Of a DNA stretch of 64,000 bases, positions 26,948 through 35,859 are shown one piece after another. Source of the DNA: Flavobacterium urocaniciphilum (GTDB taxonomy: Bacteria; Bacteroidota; Bacteroidia; Flavobacteriales; Flavobacteriaceae). Numbering within the stretch: position 1 is the stretch's first letter; every line of letters starts with the position of its first letter. The stretch spans positions 124,001 through 188,000 of the forward strand of contig NZ_FOEI01000001.1 in assembly GCF_900110615.1 (NCBI RefSeq). Direction: 5' to 3'. Below the pieces are notes generated by a model that did no database searches, was not told where the DNA came from, and saw only the letters and a program-made list of their open reading frames with translations. The translations under genes and the position numbers were made by a program.

Positions 26948-28935
26948 CGAATTAAACTAAAATGTCCTTTTATGGTTTTTCCGTTGGTTAATTCTAAAAC
27001 AAACCAATAATCAGAAGATGGAAGTGGTTTTCCATCATACGTTCCGTTCCATCCATTTCTGTTTGGATAAATTTGTTTTATTAATTTTCCAAATCTGTCA
27101 AAAATATAAACTTTACTATTTTCTAACCCTTTTTTATTTAGGTTTTTGATGTACCAAGTCTCGTTATAATTATCTCCGTTTGGCGTGAAGAATTTTGGAT
27201 AACTTAACGCATAAAATGTTTGCGAAATTAATCCACAATTGTTTTTATCATTAACAAAAACAGTATATTCACCCGATTCAGGTAAGTTAAAAATTGGACT
27301 ATCTTGAAAAGTTTCACCATCTAATGAATATTCATAATCGCCATTTCCAGTTACTGAAATTGTTGCTGTAAGTTGTTCTTCAAAATCGTTCACTTCAATA
27401 TTAGTAATTGTTGCAGGCTCTGAAGTTACTACAGTAAACGTTTTCGTTTTAGTACAACCAGAAGCATTTGTAATGGTAACAATATATGTTCCAGCATTAG
27501 CAACTGTTATCGTTGGTGTAGTTTGAATTGGATTGGTATTCCAACTATAACTTGCATATCCTGAAGGCGCACTTAGGTTGGTTGGAGAATTATTACAAAT
27601 TCCTATTGAAACATCATTAAACGTTTGAGGAAAAGTATTTACTTTTAAAGTAATTGGAATATTTCCATAACAGTTTTGAATGTTAATAATTCGAGCATAT
27701 ATAATTTGCTGAAAAGGCGTTGTATTGGTATAACTTGAAGGTAACGGTGTTGTAGAAGTAGTTGAATCGTACAAAGCCACTGTGAAATTAGCAGGTAAAT
27801 TGCTGAAAATTTGTGTTTGAAGTGTAGCTAAATTGAAAGTAGCTAAACCATCAATATTGGTATCACAAATTTCGAAAGTATTTTGTGCGATATTTAAATT
27901 GGGAGCATATTCAATTTTTATTTCTCCTGTTAATGTACAACTTGAACTAATGTTGATTTCTACAGAATAATTACCAGCAGAGGTTACATTGAAAGTCGGA
28001 CTATTCGTTCCTACAGGATTTCCATTTTGATACCATTGGTAACTAGTTGCTCCAGCTTGAGTTGCATTTAAGGTTAAGGTTTCATTTGGACATAATGGAT
28101 TACCAGCAGCTATTAATCGATCATTGCCTAAATCCTTTTCAGAAATAAAACTTCCTGCTCGTAAAAATATGCCTGAATCGAAACGTGCATTTCCTTCATC
28201 TGCTATAACTAATTTTATATGGTATAAAGTCCCTGGTGTTACAACAGATTGAGCAGTTAACACTTTTGTTTGCCCATCGTAAGTTGTTGGATAATTACCC
28301 GTATTAAAAGCATCGAAATACGCTTCGTTGGCAGGTGGACAAATTGTGCCGCTACCTCTAACAGTATTTACTTTTACTGGAATATTCGTATTCGGAATTA
28401 CTGCTAAATTCTGATACGTAGAGGCTGTAGCTTCTTTTAACAAAAACGCAAAACCATCAGTATAACTACACTGATTAGAAGAAGGATTGGATAAATATTG
28501 TTCCGAAGAAAAAATATATTCAAAGCTAATGTTATTCGCATTCGGAATAAAATCAAATTCTAAAACGGTAGCATTAAATGTATTGGATAATCCTAATGCT
28601 GTGTTTAAATCAGGATCGCCATTCCAACCAATTCCAGTTCCATCATCAGAGAAATTGGAATTCGGACCAATAGCAGATTTAATTTTTCCAGTACTTAAAA
28701 TAATTCCTTCTTGAAAAGGAAAAACCGAACTATTGGCATTGAAATAACCATAGCTTAATTCGCCTGTGCCGAAATTTCCGCCACTAACAGAAACATTGGA
28801 AACGGAAATACATCCACTATTTACTAAAATGTTTTGTACAAGTTGTTGTGCTGTATAAGATTCATTTACAGTTATATTTTGCGAAAAACTAACTGTAAAT
28901 GAAAAGGTAAGCAGTGTAAAAAATAATTTTTTCAT
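26944..28935 (-). CDS. T9SS type B sorted protein with choice-of-anchor L domain
   Basis: 663 residues. Signal peptide MKKLFFTLLTFSFTVSFSQ. Residues ~25-265 match the choice-of-anchor L pattern (LSYGYFNANSSVFPFQEGIILSTG, VLEFDFIPNANNISFEYIFSSEQY, DGFAFLLKE). Ig/PKD-like modules follow (ATSYQWYQNGNPVG, NTNPIQTTPTITVANAGTY). The last ~85 residues, from YPKFFTPNGDNYNETW to FSLIR, are the gliding-motility-associated C-terminal (type B) sorting domain, so it is secreted by T9SS and attached at the surface. Likely an adhesin. First of a six-gene set ending at 22671. Confidence 0.92.
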   Translation of the reverse strand: MKKLFFTLLTFSFTVSFSQNITVNESYTAQQLVQNILVNSGCISVSNVSVSGGNFGTGELSYGYFNANSSVFPFQEGIILSTGKIKSAIGPNSNFSDDGTGIGWNGDPDLNTALGLSNTFNATVLEFDFIPNANNISFEYIFSSEQYLSNPSSNQCSYTDGFAFLLKEATASTYQNLAVIPNTNIPVKVNTVRGSGTICPPANEAYFDAFNTGNYPTTYDGQTKVLTAQSVVTPGTLYHIKLVIADEGNARFDSGIFLRAGSFISEKDLGNDRLIAAGNPLCPNETLTLNATQAGATSYQWYQNGNPVGTNSPTFNVTSAGNYSVEINISSSCTLTGEIKIEYAPNLNIAQNTFEICDTNIDGLATFNLATLQTQIFSNLPANFTVALYDSTTSTTPLPSSYTNTTPFQQIIYARIINIQNCYGNIPITLKVNTFPQTFNDVSIGICNNSPTNLSAPSGYASYSWNTNPIQTTPTITVANAGTYIVTITNASGCTKTKTFTVVTSEPATITNIEVNDFEEQLTATISVTGNGDYEYSLDGETFQDSPIFNLPESGEYTVFVNDKNNCGLISQTFYALSYPKFFTPNGDNYNETWYIKNLNKKGLENSKVYIFDRFGKLIKQIYPNRNGWNGTYDGKPLPSSDYWFVLELTNGKTIKGHFSLIR

Positions 28936-28943
28936 AGCATCTG

Positions 28944-28951
28944 CAAAGATA
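28944..28951 (-). promoter_or_regulatory. Possible internal -7 element before the type B gene
   Basis: The minus strand reads TATCTTTGC in the 16-base gap between the ABC permease stop and the type B protein ATG. TATCTTTG matches TAnnTTTG exactly; the -33 position would lie in the permease gene and shows no TTG. Confidence 0.35.
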
Positions 28952-29806
28952 CTATAAATCTCGTTTTTTTAGTATTCTATAAGATAAAATTAAGAATAAA
29001 CTTGTCCAAAAAAGTACAATTCCGATAAAGATTGGTTGCACGGCATAATTATTTTCAAAATTTGCACCTACAGTATTTGTTATCGATTTAATAAAGTTTA
29101 AACGTGAAAAAGGTTCTACAATTAAATTCGACATTGATTCTAACGGTAACGCATCTTTAACCCAATCAATCACAACTGTATCTTTATCTTTAGGTTTGTA
29201 ACCTAAAATCTTATATTTTAAAATGGCATGGCCTATATTTTCTCCTAAAAACCAAACGAAAATAAAGCCTAATGTAAAGGCAGAACGTTTTATTAATAAG
29301 GCTAAAAATAAACAGAATGAAAAGAATGCAACATGTTTTAAAAAGTATGCAAAAAGGTATTCTAAATCGGAAAAAATTATACTTACTTCAGTAAAAGAAG
29401 AATATTTTAATCCTAAAATTAAACTGATTCCAAAAACTAAAAGTGTAGAAACCAATGAAAATAATAGAATGGTATAAATTTTTGAAAGAAGAAATTCTTT
29501 TTTCGACATTCCGTCAATTAAATTTTGTTTCAAGGTTCCATAACTGTATTCATTGGCAACCATAGAAACGATTATAACCGCCAAAAATATTTTCAACCAA
29601 GAAGCTACATAAGTTGTAAAATGCCAGATATATGGGAAATTGAAGAATCCACTGTCTGCAGCTTTAAATTTAAAAGGTCCAAAATCAAACTCTATTAAGG
29701 CTATTGAAGCTAATAAAGTTAGTGAAAGGAAATAAATTATGGTTAATACTTTACTGGCTCTATTTTGCCAGATTTTTTGTAATTCTATAGAAAGTAATCG
29801 TTTCAT
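28952..29806 (-). CDS. ABC-2 type transporter permease
   Basis: 284 residues with six hydrophobic segments in the ABC-2 order: an N-terminal helix (VLTIIYFLSLTLLASIALIEF), periplasmic loop, the VANEYSYGTLKQNLIDGMSKKEFLLSKI cytoplasmic stretch typical of these permeases, then four more. It pairs with the ATPase gene 79 bases upstream on the same strand. Substrate unknown; ABC-2 exporters of this size move lipids, peptides or drugs. Confidence 0.85.
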   Translation of the reverse strand: MKRLLSIELQKIWQNRASKVLTIIYFLSLTLLASIALIEFDFGPFKFKAADSGFFNFPYIWHFTTYVASWLKIFLAVIIVSMVANEYSYGTLKQNLIDGMSKKEFLLSKIYTILLFSLVSTLLVFGISLILGLKYSSFTEVSIIFSDLEYLFAYFLKHVAFFSFCLFLALLIKRSAFTLGFIFVWFLGENIGHAILKYKILGYKPKDKDTVVIDWVKDALPLESMSNLIVEPFSRLNFIKSITNTVGANFENNYAVQPIFIGIVLFWTSLFLILSYRILKKRDL

Positions 29807-29823
29807 TTTTTTAGATTTTAAGA

Positions 29824-29847
29824 CACTTCGACAAGCTCAGTGTGACA
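29824..29847. repeat. CTTCGACAAGCTCAGTGTGACA element
   Basis: CACTTCGACAAGCTCAGTG then TGACA, in the ATPase-permease gap. It belongs with the widely seen bacterial intergenic repeats of the form TTCGACAAGCTCAGTGTGACA and shares the GTGACA end with the larger TTCAGGGTGACA elements at 40.5 and 46.6 kb. Confidence 0.6.
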
Positions 29848-29885
29848 AATTTGTTTTTAAAGTTTAAAGTTGATTTTTTAAAGAA

Positions 29886-30779
29886 TTAATGTTTCGTTAA
29901 TTCTAAGAATTGTTCTTCTAAACTGTTTTTACGTTTTACTAAATGCGTTAACGTAATATTTTGTTTGAACAATAAAGTGTTTAACTCTCCAGGCTCTAAA
30001 TGAGACTTCAAATACACCAATAATTTGTTTTCGTCTTTTTCAATTTTTTCAATTTGAGGCAATTGTTGTAAAGCTGATTCTAACTGAGCTAAATTCTCCG
30101 ATTCTAATTCGAAGAATCCTTCACTAGCAACCATTCCATCAACTGTTCCTTGGTAAAGAGTTACACCGTTTCGAATTACAATTACATGTGAACATACTTT
30201 TTCTACTTCATCTAAAAGGTGAGAAGCTAATAAAATTGTTGTGCCTTGATTAGCGATGACTTTAATTAAATCTCTAATTTGTCTGATTCCTTGTGGGTCT
30301 AATCCATTTGTAGGTTCGTCTAAAATTAAAATTTCAGGATCGTTTAGTAGGGCAGAAGCAATAGCTAAACGTTGTTTCATTCCTAAAGAGAACGTTTTGA
30401 ATTTACTGTCTTTACGATCCAGTAATCCAACTAATTCTAACTTTTCAAAAACTTTTGTATAAGGGATATTTTTGATTTTGCAGACCAATTTTAAATTGTC
30501 TTCTGCTGTCATATAGGGATAAAAGTTAGGTCTTTCTATTATGGCACCTACTTTTTTTAAGGCATCGTGAGTAGAATAAGTTCCATCGAACCATTCAAAT
30601 TCTCCAGAAGTTTTGTTTACTACGTTTAGTACAATTCCTAGAGTAGTTGATTTTCCAGAACCATTTGGTCCTAAAATTCCGTAAACATTTCCTTTTTTAA
30701 TTTCAACAGAAACGTTATTTACCGCATGAACTTTACGGTATTTTTTATGCAGATTGGTTATTTTTAAAATAGTTTCCAA
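29886..30779 (-). CDS. ABC transporter ATP-binding protein
   Basis: 297 residues. Walker A GPNGSGKST at 37-45, the signature SLGMKQRLAIA, Walker B ILILDEPTNGLDP and the switch HLLDE are complete; a C-terminal ~75-residue domain follows. It energises the permease at 28952-29806. The first codon is TTG at 30779-30777: there is no ATG or GTG between the in-frame stop upstream and the ATPase core, and METILKITNL is the expected N-terminus, so a TTG start is the best reading. Confidence 0.92.
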   Translation of the reverse strand: METILKITNLHKKYRKVHAVNNVSVEIKKGNVYGILGPNGSGKSTTLGIVLNVVNKTSGEFEWFDGTYSTHDALKKVGAIIERPNFYPYMTAEDNLKLVCKIKNIPYTKVFEKLELVGLLDRKDSKFKTFSLGMKQRLAIASALLNDPEILILDEPTNGLDPQGIRQIRDLIKVIANQGTTILLASHLLDEVEKVCSHVIVIRNGVTLYQGTVDGMVASEGFFELESENLAQLESALQQLPQIEKIEKDENKLLVYLKSHLEPGELNTLLFKQNITLTHLVKRKNSLEEQFLELTKH

Positions 30780-30833
30780 AGCTTTTCGTATTAAGTTTTG
30801 TAGTAAGACGAAAGTTTTGGAAACTTGTTACAA

Positions 30834-30870
30834 AAAGAAAAGCCAAGAGTATTATTCTTGGCTTTTAAAA
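30834..30870 (-). terminator. Rho-independent terminator after the 30887 lipoprotein gene
   Basis: AAAAGCCAAGA and TCTTGGCTTTT form an 11-bp stem around GTATTAT; on the minus strand it is followed by TCTTTTTG. It lies just after the lipoprotein stop and just upstream of the ABC ATPase gene. Confidence 0.85.
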
Positions 30871-30886
30871 AACAATTTGTTAAGTA

Positions 30887-31804
30887 TTAATTATGTGTAA
30901 TACTGAAACTTCCATTAGAAATGTTAACTGTTTGTGAACCATTATTAGCAGAATAACTAAATGTTCCAACAATTGTATTTCCTGTATGAGAAGTAATCGT
31001 TAAACTTCCGCTTACGTTTGTAAATTCAGCTTGACTGTTACTATTTGAAATACCAGCATTATATGTTCCATCATATGTTAATGCATATGTTCCGGCAGCA
31101 ATATTTTTTGGGAAATTTAAAGAATAGATTCCAAAATCACTAGTTAAATTTGCATTGTTACCCATAATTGCAATTGAATTATCTCCAGAATTTTCCATGA
31201 TTGTTATGAATTTTCCGTCTTCATTAAAAGCATCCATAGTGAAAACTTGTCCGCTATTTCTTTTTAATGACATGCTTCCATTGCTATAGTAATCAGTTGA
31301 TAAGAAAACAACATCAGTAAAAACACCATTAGTAATGCTCATAGAAACATCATTATCATCATATAAAGTTCCAGAAAAAGTACCAGACATTTTACCTGTT
31401 TCTAAGTTTAAAGTAGTAATGTTAACTGTAAAATTACCGCTAGTATGTTGAGATGTGAATACATCCATTTGATTTGAAGAAATATAACCTAAAGTTCCTT
31501 CAGCGAAATCTCCAGAAAATGTTTTACTTCCAACTGCTAAATTTTCGATTGGAATGTTCATTGTAAATGAACTTGTATTAGAAGCGATTCCTATAATTTG
31601 TAATGATTTTTGAGAGTCACCTCCAAAACCAACAGTCATAACATTAGCAATGGCCCCACCGTTAGTAGAACTCCATGAACTTCCGTTAATTGTAGCTGAC
31701 ATTGAGCCTGTTAAAACGTTTTCTGTTTCGTTGTTGTCATCTCCACCACATGAAAACAACATAAATAAAGTGCTTAATAAAGCACCAAAAATTAATTTTT
31801 TCAT
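30887..31804 (-). CDS. Surface-type lipoprotein, DUF6252-like N-terminus
   Basis: 305 residues. Lipobox TLFMLFSCGGDDNNE (Cys 19) with an Asp/Asn-rich tail right after it, as in Bacteroidota lipoproteins that are exported to the cell surface. The mature chain begins SMSATINGSSWSSTNG, similar to DUF6252 proteins, and is Ser/Thr/Asn/Gly-rich beta sequence with repeated SGTFSGTLYD and VGTFSYS turns. No catalytic residue. Single-gene transcript with its own terminator. Confidence 0.7.
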   Translation of the reverse strand: MKKLIFGALLSTLFMLFSCGGDDNNETENVLTGSMSATINGSSWSSTNGGAIANVMTVGFGGDSQKSLQIIGIASNTSSFTMNIPIENLAVGSKTFSGDFAEGTLGYISSNQMDVFTSQHTSGNFTVNITTLNLETGKMSGTFSGTLYDDNDVSMSITNGVFTDVVFLSTDYYSNGSMSLKRNSGQVFTMDAFNEDGKFITIMENSGDNSIAIMGNNANLTSDFGIYSLNFPKNIAAGTYALTYDGTYNAGISNSNSQAEFTNVSGSLTITSHTGNTIVGTFSYSANNGSQTVNISNGSFSITHN

Positions 31805-31826
31805 CTTATTTATTAAAAATTTCTGA

Positions 31827-31834
31827 CAAAAATA
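31827..31834 (-). promoter_or_regulatory. Possible -7 element for the 30887 lipoprotein gene
   Basis: Reads TATTTTTG on the minus strand, 22 bases before the ATG at 31804. No good -33 TTG. Confidence 0.35.
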
Positions 31835-31899
31835 AATTAATAAATTAGAAAAAATTTTATAATTTCTATAATTGCATTTTTACAACAAATTTTGTTTTA

Positions 31900-32355
31900 T
31901 TAGTTACAAAAATGTGACTTGTTCGTTCTAATATAATTGACAATCAATTCCACAACATCTTCCTCTTCTTCAGAAAAAAAGATTTCATCTAAGTCTTCCC
32001 ATCCTGAAATAATTTTCTCATCCAATTTGGCAATTACTTTTTTTCGAGCTTCAGTGTTTGAAGTATATTTTACGTTTAATAATTGAAATGCTTTAGTAAG
32101 TACGGTAGCCGTTTTTGTAGCGTTAATATCTTTATAAGCTTGAATGATTTCTGTTACAAAATCGCCACTTTCAGAATTAAAAAAGTAATGCAAACCGCCT
32201 TCGTTCATGGCTGCTTCAAAAATGTCAACATACACAAAAGTTAATTCGAAACTATTTAAATCACTCTTTTCTTTTTTGTCCCAAATATAATTTCCTACTG
32301 CTTCAATGATAGCAATATCGTCTTCTGATTTTAAAATCGTTTCTATGTTTTGCAT
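31900..32355 (-). CDS. DMP19/DUF4375 family protein
   Basis: 151 residues, cytoplasmic, acidic. FEAAMNEGGLHYFFNSESGDFVTEII is the family's conserved block (NxGxxxFFxNxxGD) as known from DMP19. The C-terminus holds an acidic EEEEDVVELI run and a Cys as next-to-last residue. DMP19 of Neisseria is a DNA-mimic protein; whether this one has that role is unknown. A TACTTTTG element lies at 32383-32376 upstream. Confidence 0.75.
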   Translation of the reverse strand: MQNIETILKSEDDIAIIEAVGNYIWDKKEKSDLNSFELTFVYVDIFEAAMNEGGLHYFFNSESGDFVTEIIQAYKDINATKTATVLTKAFQLLNVKYTSNTEARKKVIAKLDEKIISGWEDLDEIFFSEEEEDVVELIVNYIRTNKSHFCN

Positions 32356-32441
32356 GATTTTCGTTTTATTGAAGGCAAAAGTAAAGTAAAATAAACGATT
32401 AGTTAGGTTTTGGAGTTAGTTTAATTAAGTCAAACATTTTT

Positions 32442-33002
32442 TTAAATTCTTAACGAACCTCGAAATCCTCGAACAGCATAATAGGAATCGGCACCATTAT
32501 GATATAAAAAAACGGTATTGTATCTAAAATCGCAAAACGTTGCACCGCCTAATTTTCTAATTTCTTCTGGAGTTTGAACCCAACTTGAAGTTTTACTATC
32601 GAATTTCCCTAATTTTTGTAACTCTCTATATTGACTTTCAGTTAATAGTTCAATTCCCATTTCTTTTGCCATGTTGATGGCACTATTTTTTGGTTTATGT
32701 TCTTTGCGTTTTTCTAACGCTTCATGGTCATAACAAATGCTTCTTCTTTCTTTGGGTGATTCGGCAGAACAATCAAAAAAAATAAATTCACCTGTTTGTT
32801 CATCAAATCCTATAACATCGGGTTCGCCTCCTGTTTTTTCCATTTCGTTTAACGACCACATTTTATTTTGATTTGTTGCAATTTTTGTCTGAACATCATC
32901 CCAAACAATACCTTCATGACGATTGGTATTTTTCTCAAATCGTTCTTTTAAAGTATTTAGTAATGAAGTTTGTTCTTCAGATGTTAATTGTTTTGATGCC
33001 AT
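32442..33002 (-). CDS. DUF4256 family protein
   Basis: 186 residues. The conserved blocks of DUF4256 are all visible: NRHEGIVWDDV, WSLNEMEKTGGEPDVIG, FFDCSAESPKERRSICYD, MGIELLTESQYRELQ, TSSWVQTPEEIRKLGGATFCD and a C-terminal GFRGSLRI. The high level of conservation suggests an enzyme, with Cys, His and Glu candidates (DCSAE, CYDHEAL), but no function is known to me. It starts a compact run with the alpha/beta hydrolase 6 bases upstream. Confidence 0.88.
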   Translation of the reverse strand: MASKQLTSEEQTSLLNTLKERFEKNTNRHEGIVWDDVQTKIATNQNKMWSLNEMEKTGGEPDVIGFDEQTGEFIFFDCSAESPKERRSICYDHEALEKRKEHKPKNSAINMAKEMGIELLTESQYRELQKLGKFDSKTSSWVQTPEEIRKLGGATFCDFRYNTVFLYHNGADSYYAVRGFRGSLRI

Positions 33003-33008
33003 AATAAA

Positions 33009-33788
33009 TTAGAATTTTTCGTTTGTAAATTGATTGATAAACTCAGAAGATTTTTCTAAAATTAACTCTGGGGTTTCTTTATGTGGATTGTGTTTAATAT
33101 TTGGAATAATTAGTTTTTCAGAATTTCCTCGTGAATTTTTGACAATACTTTCGACTTGCATTAACGAGCCGAATTCATCTTCTTCACCTTGAATAATTAA
33201 TGAATTGCATTCAATCATCGGTAAGAAGTTTTCAATGTTCCATGATTTGAATTCGTCAGTTGTCCATGTGCTTGCCCAAGCCCAAAACATGGCTTCGGTT
33301 TTTTCACCGTGATATTTTTCTAACTTGGTTTTTAAGTCGGTCGTTTCGAATTGTACTTTAGCTTCATTAATTCCTTTTAGCGTAATATCTTCTACAAAAA
33401 CATGAGCGCCTTCCGTAATTATGCCTAAAATTTTCGTTGGATATTTCGCAGCAGTAATTAAAGCAATCGAACCGCCATCGCTATGTCCGAAAAGAATGGC
33501 TTTTTCAATTTGCCAATAGTTTAAAAGTTCGTTTAAAATATCAGCTTCCAATTCTACATAATAGTTATCACGTTTAGAGTAGGAGAACGGACTCGATTTT
33601 CCATACCCTTGTCGGTCGTAAACTAAAACGTTGCATTGTGCAAAATCACTAAGCTGTTGTGGGAAATCACGCCAAAGCTCTATGCATCCTAACGAATCGT
33701 GAAGAAAGATTATCGTTGGTTTGTTGGAATAATTTCCAATTTTTTTAATAGCTATTTTATCTAAGGATAATTTGGTTTCTGTTTGCAT
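33009..33788 (-). CDS. Alpha/beta hydrolase
   Basis: 259 residues from ATG 33788; the frame is open to a TTG further upstream, but the homology starts after MQTETKLSLDK. FLHDSLGCIELW is the HG-type oxyanion loop (here HD), FGHSDGGS the nucleophile elbow with the catalytic Ser, and IKHNPHKETP carries the His. Substrate not inferable; such hydrolases act on esters, peptides or haloalkanes. Confidence 0.85.
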   Translation of the reverse strand: MQTETKLSLDKIAIKKIGNYSNKPTIIFLHDSLGCIELWRDFPQQLSDFAQCNVLVYDRQGYGKSSPFSYSKRDNYYVELEADILNELLNYWQIEKAILFGHSDGGSIALITAAKYPTKILGIITEGAHVFVEDITLKGINEAKVQFETTDLKTKLEKYHGEKTEAMFWAWASTWTTDEFKSWNIENFLPMIECNSLIIQGEEDEFGSLMQVESIVKNSRGNSEKLIIPNIKHNPHKETPELILEKSSEFINQFTNEKF

Positions 33789-33844
33789 GTTTTGAAATTC
33801 AACTACATACAAATATACCGAATGCAGTAACAAATTGTCTTAAA

Positions 33845-33880
33845 ATAATCTCAAAGTTTAAATGGTTTTACTGAGATTAT
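33845..33880 (-). terminator. Hairpin between DUF2200 and hydrolase genes
   Basis: ATAATCTCA and TGAGATTAT form a perfect 9-bp stem with an 18-base loop overlapping the DUF2200 stop. Followed on the minus strand by TTTTA only, so at best a weak terminator. Confidence 0.35.
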
Positions 33881-34233
33881 GACCTTAAAATCTTTTCCAT
33901 TTTTTTGCCTTTGGCTAATTCGTCTACCAATTTATCCATATAACGCATTTTACGAATCACTTCGTCTTCGATTTCTTCCACACGATAACCACAAATTACA
34001 CCTGTAATTTTATGCGCATTTGGATGGATTTGTGGAGCTTGTGCAAAAAAGGTTTCGAAGTCGTTTTTCAAATCAATTTGTTTTTGTAAGGTATTTGCGT
34101 CATAACCCGTTAACCAAAAAATAACGGTATCAAGTTCTTCTTTGGTTCTGCCTTTTTTCTCTACTTTTTTTAAGTATAAAGGATAAACTGTTGAGAAAAG
34201 TATTTTGTATATTCTGTTATTAGTGTTATTCAT
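33877..34233 (-). CDS. DUF2200 family protein
   Basis: 118 residues from ATG 34233 (an upstream TTG would add six residues). Conserved blocks RIYKILFSTVYPLYLKKVEKKGRTKEELD, IFWLTGY, QIHPNAHKITGVICGYRVEEIED and IRKMRYMDKLVDELAKGKKMEKILR are those of DUF2200. Helical, basic, cytoplasmic; function unknown. Confidence 0.85.
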   Translation of the reverse strand: MNNTNNRIYKILFSTVYPLYLKKVEKKGRTKEELDTVIFWLTGYDANTLQKQIDLKNDFETFFAQAPQIHPNAHKITGVICGYRVEEIEDEVIRKMRYMDKLVDELAKGKKMEKILRS

Positions 34234-34275
34234 GTTATTAGCTGTAAACAATTAGCTTTTTTATAAGTTTTTAGT

Positions 34276-34584
34276 TTAAAGAATATTATTTGTTGAGCCG
34301 ATATATTCTAAAATCTGAACTTTGTGTGAATTGTTCAATCCACTTTCGTCACGTTTTTTTTGAAACTCTAAAAAGATTAGATTATTTAAAACTTCTTTTT
34401 GAATATTTTCATCTTGATAATTTGAAACATGAGTGAATGTTACTCCATCATTATCCACGAATACGCTATAATTAAATTTACTCGTATCCATTTCTTTAAA
34501 ACTACTTAAGAAATTTTCAATGTTTAATTTGTTTTCAGCTACGAATTCAGGTTTTACTTTATAGCTGACGATTACGTTTATCAT
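34276..34584 (-). CDS. ABM-like small alpha+beta barrel protein
   Basis: 102 residues from ATG 34584; the frame upstream begins at a GTG inside a repeat element. MINVIVSYKVKPEFVAENKLNIENFLSSF and the strand FTHVSNYQDEN give the ferredoxin-like dimeric barrel outline of the antibiotic-biosynthesis-monooxygenase group. No cofactor site is visible. Likely a dimer; function unknown. Confidence 0.65.
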   Translation of the reverse strand: MINVIVSYKVKPEFVAENKLNIENFLSSFKEMDTSKFNYSVFVDNDGVTFTHVSNYQDENIQKEVLNNLIFLEFQKKRDESGLNNSHKVQILEYIGSTNNIL

Positions 34585-34611
34585 GATATTTTTTTTATTA
34601 AAGGATTCAAA

Positions 34612-34646
34612 TAATTGGCACATTGACACATTGTCAAATTGAATAA
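34612..34646. repeat. AATTGGCACATTGACACATTGTCAAATTG element
   Basis: CATTG units in tandem (GGCACATTG, ACACATTG, TCAAATTG) with partial dyad symmetry fill the gap between the AHSA1 gene and the ABM-like gene. A related fragment, AATTGGCAAATTGCCTCATTG, precedes hisS (4858-4878). Confidence 0.5.
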
Positions 34647-35102
34647 TTATAAAGCCCCATCCGGAATTTCAGGTTCCACTAATTTTTTTAATTTTTCTAA
34701 CGATTCTTGCCAACCTAAGTAACACATTTCTGTTGGAATCATAGCAGGAATATTTTCTTGTAGAATTTTAATTTCTGTACCACAAGATACTTTTTTCAAC
34801 CAAACAGAAGTAGTCATTTGACCCGGTAAATTTGGATCATCAAATACATCTGTATATTTTAAAAATTCATTTGGTTTGATGTCTAAATATTCACCGCCAA
34901 ACGAATGACCATTTCCTGTTGAAAAGTTAATGAAAGACATTTTAAAACGTCCTCCAATTTTTACATCTAATTCATGTACTTCACATAAGAATCCATAGGG
35001 TGGAATCCAAGAAGCCATTGCAGTTGCGTTTGTAAAAGCACGAAATACTTTTTCAGGTGTTGCAGTTACTACGCGGTGCAGAGATACACTATTATTTTCC
35101 AT
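34647..35102 (-). CDS. SRPBCC / AHSA1 family protein
   Basis: 151 residues. SLHRVVTATPEKVFRAFTNATAMASWIPPYGF and VHELDVKIGGRFKMSF are the standard AHSA1 opening; GWQESLEKLKKLVEP is the closing helix. AHSA1-like proteins in bacteria bind small ligands; a direct Hsp90 link is not shown. It lies among other small stress-type genes on the same strand. Confidence 0.88.
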   Translation of the reverse strand: MENNSVSLHRVVTATPEKVFRAFTNATAMASWIPPYGFLCEVHELDVKIGGRFKMSFINFSTGNGHSFGGEYLDIKPNEFLKYTDVFDDPNLPGQMTTSVWLKKVSCGTEIKILQENIPAMIPTEMCYLGWQESLEKLKKLVEPEIPDGAL

Positions 35103-35154
35103 GAAATTTATTTTTTTGAGGATTTAAAATTACGAAAATTACTTAGTAAGAAAG

Positions 35155-35847
35155 TTAATCTGTTTTGTTATTTTCATTTATCTTTTGAATGATACTTTCT
35201 CTCCATTCTTTCATTTTTTCAGAATATTCTTTCATTGCATCTGGTTCTAAAAACATTACCTTTTCTGCTAGATTATTATCAGCTACTCTAATAGCCCTTT
35301 TATAAGTAGAATGTTCGGTAAATTCATTAGAGATGTTAAACTGTAATATGTCGATAGTACTTTTTAATGAATTTGAATAGTAGGTTTGATTGTTAATTAA
35401 AAATTTAAATCTAATATCAGTTTCAAAATTTCCATTGTATTTTTTTGTATCGGTTTTGATTATTTTTCCACTTCCAATATTTTCAGAATAATAACTATTT
35501 CCACACCATGAATAACTCCAATATTCAATTGGTTTCCATTCACCATTTTGATTTTTAGCTTCTTGAATTAAATATAATCGAGAATCTTGATAACTTATAT
35601 TTAAAGAATCTTTGGAATTGTTTTTTAAATAAATTGAAATAATTGTATCGTTTGAAACTTTTGCAATTATTTGAATTTTATTTTCAGGATTTTCATTTTT
35701 GATAAATTCTTTTTTTAATTTATTCTTTGCTTTAAATTCATAATCAAATCTGTTGTTATTAGAAACCATCTCATTATTTTGACCAAAAAATGCAAAAGAA
35801 AATAAAAGAAATAAATAATTTATAAATAGTTTGTTCTGATTTGCCAT
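35155..35847 (-). CDS. Secreted protein of unknown function
   Basis: 230 residues. N-terminal signal MANQNKLFINYLFLLFSFAFFGQ. The mature chain is Lys/Asn/Glu-rich; residues ~55-165 look like one beta-sandwich (KIQIIAKVSNDTIISIYLKNNS, NISYQDSRLYLIQEA, WSYSWCGNSYYSENIGSG). Not recognised as a family. It lies between the VOC and AHSA1 genes. Confidence 0.65.
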   Translation of the reverse strand: MANQNKLFINYLFLLFSFAFFGQNNEMVSNNNRFDYEFKAKNKLKKEFIKNENPENKIQIIAKVSNDTIISIYLKNNSKDSLNISYQDSRLYLIQEAKNQNGEWKPIEYWSYSWCGNSYYSENIGSGKIIKTDTKKYNGNFETDIRFKFLINNQTYYSNSLKSTIDILQFNISNEFTEHSTYKRAIRVADNNLAEKVMFLEPDAMKEYSEKMKEWRESIIQKINENNKTD

Positions 35848-35859
35848 AATGTTATTTTA

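Noticed and set aside
26576..28935. Fluoride riboswitch for crcB
   Set aside because: crcB overlaps the upstream coding sequence by 4 bases, so no leader exists, and nothing like the fluoride aptamer is seen before the first gene of the set.
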